Source: Thermoplasmata archaeon (lineage in GTDB: Archaea > Thermoplasmatota > JAKEGO01). Taken from it: a stretch of DNA of 9,511 bases. The stretch covers positions 1 through 9,511 of the forward strand of contig JAKEGO010000159.1 in NCBI GenBank assembly GCA_022615805.1, written 5' to 3'. This document shows, piece by piece, positions 6,352 to 9,511 of the stretch. Position 1 is the stretch's first letter. Each line of letters begins with the position of its first letter. The notes beneath the pieces were generated by a model. The model saw only the letters and a list, made by a program, of their open reading frames with translations. It was not told where the DNA came from and searched no databases. The position numbers and the translations under genes are program-made.

Positions 6352-6729
6352 TCAATCATACCGGATCTTCTTCACGAAGTCGAGCCATCGCTCGGTGTCG
6401 TCCGCTTGGCGCCTCTCCAGGGGGGCATCGAGGATGTCGAGGGCCTTCCTCAGGGCGAGGCCGGCGTGAAGGAGCCCGTCGGCCTTATCGCCGTCCTCGA
6501 GCGGGACCAGGGCCGCGCGCACCTCTCCGAGGATGGAGCTCAGCTCGGAGCGGAGGTCGTCGACGGAGCGCCCCTCGCCGGTGGAGCGGGCGGCGTCGAG
6601 GCAGGCGAATAGCATATCCTCTAGCTCGAGGCGGTGGCCGAGGACCTCCAGGACCGCGGGGACGTCGATGCCGACCGTTGCGAGGCGACCGTCGAGCATG
6701 TGGACGTGGCGTTGCGACGTGACGATCAC
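6352..6729 (-). CDS. Uncharacterised helical protein translationally coupled to pelA
   Basis: A 125-residue protein I do not recognise. It begins with GTG (6729-6727) overlapping the pelA stop as GTGA, so the two are almost certainly one transcript with coupled translation. No separate promoter or Shine-Dalgarno sequence is visible. An in-frame ATG at 6699 would shorten it by ten residues. The codons show the strong G/C third-position bias of neighbouring genes, which supports it over the antisense frame across the same DNA. The sequence is mostly amphipathic helix: about 21-47 (VGIDVPAVLEVLGHRLELEDMLF and on), 55-77 (DLRSELSSILGEVRAALV) and 83-106 (ADGLLHAGLALRKALDIL), with a charged tail ending KKIRYD. 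There is one cysteine (in LFACL), no signal peptide, and no membrane segment. A cytoplasmic helical bundle is likely. The link to ribosome rescue comes from context only. Confidence 0.8.
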   Translation of the reverse strand: MIVTSQRHVHMLDGRLATVGIDVPAVLEVLGHRLELEDMLFACLDAARSTGEGRSVDDLRSELSSILGEVRAALVPLEDGDKADGLLHAGLALRKALDILDAPLERRQADDTERWLDFVKKIRYD

Positions 6730-7754
6730 CCGATGGGATAGCGGAGCAGAGCGGCGACGCCGCCGAGCCCGTCCAGCCTGCGCCCGCCGTCGTGTCCTGA
6801 ACTGATGATCAGCGTGTCCGCGTTCGTCCGCCTCGCGAGGTCGAAGAGCGCGTCCCCCGTGCCCGCCCGGGCCAGGGTGTCGAGGATCAGGAGCTCCGCA
6901 ACGGCGCCGAGCTCGAGGGCCTGCCTCACCTCCGCGAGCCCGTAGGCGGCGAGCCCTCCAGACGATATCGCAGCGAGGGTTCTCTCCACGGCCACCATCT
7001 CCTCCCCCGTGCGGGAGTCCTTCAGGAACCGCGAGAGAGCGCCCCCCTTGAGGACCTCGTTCACGCCGGACATCCCCGCGGCGCCCGCTGCCTCGATATG
7101 TACCTTCCTATCGGCGAGCACCTGCTTCTCCCTCAGGTACTTCGCGAATGCCTCCTTCGTGAACCCTGGGCCGACCACGACGAGGTATTGGCCCCCGACC
7201 CCGGCCGTCGTCTCCGCCACCTCGGCGAGGTACGAGTCGTCATGCTTGGTCCGGAACATCTTGCCGGACCCCGGACCCTTGATGTCGCAGACCTTCTGGA
7301 TGCCGCGGCTCGACATGTACGCGATGGTCGCCTCCTCGTCATCAAGGGAGACGAAGACGACGTCCGGACGTCCCGCGTCCCTGACGCTCTCGTCGATGAT
7401 CTTGAGGTCGAGCGGGGTGAACACGCGGACGATCCTCAGCTTCGTTCCGACCTCGACGATGAGGGTGTGGTAGGAACCGACGTCGAAGGGCGCCTCGACG
7501 AGGACCCCGTGGATGCGCAGCGCGCCGGAGAACTGGTGGAACTCCATCTTCTCGACGCGGATGCCGGCGTGGATGCGCCTCTTCTCGGCCCTTTCAGGCC
7601 GCAACTTGTCGCTGGCCCGCTCCTCCTTCCGGTAGGTCTGCGCGAAGACGACATCACCCGGGCGGACCACGTGGTCCACGACCCACAGGTCGTCGTCCGT
7701 CTCAACGACGACCGCTACCTCGTTGTTCTTCAGGTCCCTGTGGACGACCTTCAT
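6726..7754 (-). CDS. pelA: Pelota, ribosome rescue / mRNA surveillance factor
   Basis: Archaeal Pelota (Dom34 homologue), a paralogue of release factor aRF1. It enters the A site of stalled ribosomes with an EF1A-family GTPase and, with ABCE1, drives subunit splitting. The 342-residue length is normal. It shows the N-terminal Lsm-like domain (about 1-125), a central eRF1-type domain with the GPGFTKEAF motif (195-203) but no GGQ peptide-release motif, and the C-terminal domain ending in RRLDGLGGVAALLRYPI. The start is the ATG at 7754 (MKVVHRDLKNNEV), where the family alignment begins and where a TATA box is centred 29 nt upstream. The frame stays open to 7895, but the extra 47 residues run across the promoter and are not Pelota-like. 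Its stop overlaps the GTG of the downstream uncharacterised gene. Confidence 0.95.
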   Translation of the reverse strand: MKVVHRDLKNNEVAVVVETDDDLWVVDHVVRPGDVVFAQTYRKEERASDKLRPERAEKRRIHAGIRVEKMEFHQFSGALRIHGVLVEAPFDVGSYHTLIVEVGTKLRIVRVFTPLDLKIIDESVRDAGRPDVVFVSLDDEEATIAYMSSRGIQKVCDIKGPGSGKMFRTKHDDSYLAEVAETTAGVGGQYLVVVGPGFTKEAFAKYLREKQVLADRKVHIEAAGAAGMSGVNEVLKGGALSRFLKDSRTGEEMVAVERTLAAISSGGLAAYGLAEVRQALELGAVAELLILDTLARAGTGDALFDLARRTNADTLIISSGHDGGRRLDGLGGVAALLRYPIG

Positions 7755-7778
7755 ATCGGGTTGGGGAAGGGGTTCGAG

Positions 7779-7786
7779 ATATAAAA
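7779..7786 (-). promoter_or_regulatory. Promoter of the pelA operon
   Basis: TTTTATAT on the minus strand, centred about 29 nt before the pelA ATG at 7754. It is a strong archaeal TATA box and implies a leaderless mRNA covering pelA and the coupled downstream gene. Confidence 0.6.
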
Positions 7787-7815
7787 GGAGGCGACAGGCA
7801 CATCCGGCGGCGTGG

Positions 7816-7839
7816 GGGACCAGGTCCCAGCAGTGGTCC
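7816..7839. repeat. Nested GGACC/GGTCC inverted repeats between pelA and the surface-protein gene
   Basis: GGGACC-A-GGTCCC (7816-7828) is an imperfect-centre palindrome. GGACCA (7817-7822) can instead pair with TGGTCC (7834-7839) around an 11-nt loop. Two more GGTCC pentamers occur before the next gene, near 7885 and 7945. The element is about 30 nt upstream of the pelA TATA box. A regulatory function is possible but unproven. The rest of the 263-nt divergent gap shows no gene. Confidence 0.25.
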
Positions 7840-7985
7840 TTCCCGCGTTGCTGTTCTGCCCGATCCGCTGACATCTGGCCCTGCGGTCCGTGCAATATCC
7901 TCGATCAGCCGATCGCTGCTGACCCGATCCTCATCATGAACGGTGGTCCGATGGCCAGATCACGCAACACAGTTTCCCACGTGAA

Positions 7986-7994
7986 GATTAATAT
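7986..7994 (+). promoter_or_regulatory. Promoter of the anchored surface-protein gene
   Basis: GATTAATAT is centred about 27 nt before the ATG at 8018 and no Shine-Dalgarno sequence follows. This again fits leaderless transcription. Confidence 0.5.
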
Positions 7995-8017
7995 GCAGGT
8001 TCGCAGATGATATTGCG

Positions 8018-8527
8018 ATGAAGGCCGCGGTCCCGCCCAAGAACAGGCTGCTCCTCGTGATCATCATCGTCGGCATATTGCTGGTCGCGGGTGTCGCTGC
8101 GTACTCGATGGACGATGATGACGACGACGGAGGCGGCGGGGGAACGCCCGAAGGGCCGGGTCCCTCGGGCAACAACACCGTCGAGAGGTTCGAGGGCTCC
8201 GGGACGGCCACCGGCGCCGGCGGCATCGGGATGAACGGCAACTTCGAGTTCCCCGTCGAGGAAGGCGCGGTCAAGGTCATCGTGAACCTGACCGGGGTCG
8301 AGTCGACCGGGATGGAGGACCTGGACCTCGAGGTGGAGAGCGCCAACGGCGGCGTCAAGAGCTCGGGGAATCCCGGGACCACGGAGCAGGTAACGTACGA
8401 CCGGCTCGACATCCAGAAGAGAGACGGGTACGGCACCTACCGGGCCACGATCGTCGCCTATGCCGCCGTCGGCGTCCAGTACACGATCACCGCGGAGGTC
8501 TTCTATCCGTCCAACAGCACCGCATGA
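8018..8527 (+). CDS. N-terminally anchored extracytoplasmic protein, function unknown
   Basis: A 169-residue protein of unknown function. Positive residues K2, K8 and R10 precede a strong hydrophobic segment (about 11-29, LLLVIIIVGILLVAGVAAY), typical of a signal anchor or signal peptide; there is no lipobox cysteine. Next comes a low-complexity linker of six Asp and five Gly, then a Gly/Pro-rich stretch to about residue 51. Residues 55-165 form a small domain with alternating polar/hydrophobic strands, suggesting a beta-sandwich displayed outside the cell; its GTYRATIVAYAAVGVQYTITAEV end resembles PPC-like domains, but I cannot assign it. Three possible N-glycosylation sequons occur: N52-N-T, N90-L-T and N166-S-T. 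It has no cysteines. It stands alone, divergent from pelA and about 300 nt upstream of the 16S gene, so context gives no clue to its role. Confidence 0.82.
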   Translation: MKAAVPPKNRLLLVIIIVGILLVAGVAAYSMDDDDDDGGGGGTPEGPGPSGNNTVERFEGSGTATGAGGIGMNGNFEFPVEEGAVKVIVNLTGVESTGMEDLDLEVESANGGVKSSGNPGTTEQVTYDRLDIQKRDGYGTYRATIVAYAAVGVQYTITAEVFYPSNSTA

Positions 8528-8592
8528 ACCATTGCGATATCGACACACGACGATGCGGATGGATTTGGACCGAAAGCCATTTTAACAGCAAG

Positions 8593-8602
8593 TAATATAT
8601 AT
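8593..8602 (+). promoter_or_regulatory. Likely rRNA promoter
   Basis: TAATATATAT (8593-8602) is the strongest AT-rich box in the gap before 16S. The purine-rich CGAAA at 8571-8575 and a second box TTTTAACA (8580-8587) lie just upstream, so there may be tandem promoters. Transcription would begin near 8624, giving a leader of about 200 nt. A weaker TTTAGCG box near 8781 could drive a shorter leader. Confidence 0.5.
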
Positions 8603-8623
8603 GTGGATTGCCTGGAGGAATTG

Positions 8624-8823
8624 TCCGACAGGACAGGACTGCTCCGGTTTGGGGTGTGAGACCGCAACGCGGGCCGTGAACATCCCTGTTCCACGCAGTC
8701 CGGCAGAATGGGGGTCCGAGAAACCCGGCGAGGCCGTGCTCTCTTGGATCCGACACTTGACGGTGAGACCGAGAAGACCATTTAGCGTACAGTAAGTGAC
8801 CGCGGGCATGTCCCAGATGATGA
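8624..8823 (+). other. 16S rRNA leader (pre-rRNA 5' spacer)
   Basis: The gap after 8527 holds no convincing gene; the short frames across it lack coding character. Inside the presumed leader is a hairpin: CGTGAACA (8675-8682) with TGTTCCACG (8687-8695), a 4-nt loop and one bulged C. TGCTCTCTT (8737-8745) resembles the boxA antitermination element of rRNA leaders. The far half of any 16S processing stem would lie beyond the right edge, so the bulge-helix-bulge site cannot be checked here. Confidence 0.4.

Positions 8824-9511
<688 letters not shown>

Noticed and set aside
6211..6612. Plus-strand frame overlapping the gene downstream of pelA
   Set aside because: The minus-strand frame has the GTGA overlap with pelA, sensible helical sequence and normal codon bias. 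The plus frame has neither promoter nor motifs.
7755..7895. N-terminal extension of pelA by 47 residues
   Set aside because: It would cover the TATA box at 7779-7786 and is not Pelota-like. Pelota proteins begin at the MKVVHRDLKN segment.

Overview
The window is high-GC archaeal DNA. It ends in the 5' half of a 16S rRNA gene that matches archaeal signature sites, including an exact match to the ACGGGGCGCAGCAGGCGCGA site and the universal GTGCCAGCCGCCGCGGTAA site. From memory, stretches around helices 9-18 resemble Thermoplasmatota (the Thermoplasmata, Poseidoniia and MBG-D side of the old Euryarchaeota). The protein set is also archaeal: PriS-type primase, Pelota, and N-terminally anchored surface proteins. 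The order or family cannot be fixed by eye. Almost every gene has a TATA-like box centred about 25-29 nt upstream of its start codon and no useful Shine-Dalgarno sequence, so leaderless transcription looks general here.

Layout. Positions 1-1290 (+) hold a gene cut off at its 5' end: a membrane-anchored thioredoxin/TlpA-like domain fused to a six-helix CcdA/DsbD electron-transfer domain. Convergent to it, on the minus strand, are a YdjM/DUF457-like membrane protein with a CxxC motif (1335-1991) and, upstream of that with its own promoter, an ABC-2-type ATPase with no permease next to it (2052-3020). Divergent from the ATPase is a rubredoxin-free rubrerythrin/ferritin-like protein (3171-3803, +). 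Then come galU (UTP-glucose-1-phosphate uridylyltransferase, 3946-4806, +) and priS (DNA primase catalytic subunit, 4997-6214, +). Convergent to priS is a two-gene minus-strand operon: pelA (Pelota ribosome-rescue factor, 7754-6726) overlapping by GTGA a 125-residue uncharacterised helical protein (6729-6352). Divergent from pelA is a small anchored extracytoplasmic protein (8018-8527, +). About 300 nt of promoter and leader follow, then the 16S gene (8824 to the right edge).

The content is mainly housekeeping (replication, ribosome rescue, nucleotide sugars, rRNA) plus redox and envelope functions. I see no mobile element, CRISPR array, tRNA or integrated virus. No clear new multi-gene system is visible. 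The items most worth checking are the uncharacterised gene translationally coupled to pelA, the inverted-order thioredoxin-CcdA fusion, the HhH-like segment in a cysteine-free PriS, and two promoter-associated sequence motifs: AAnCGTT in three adjacent promoters and the CCCCCGGGGG palindrome in two.
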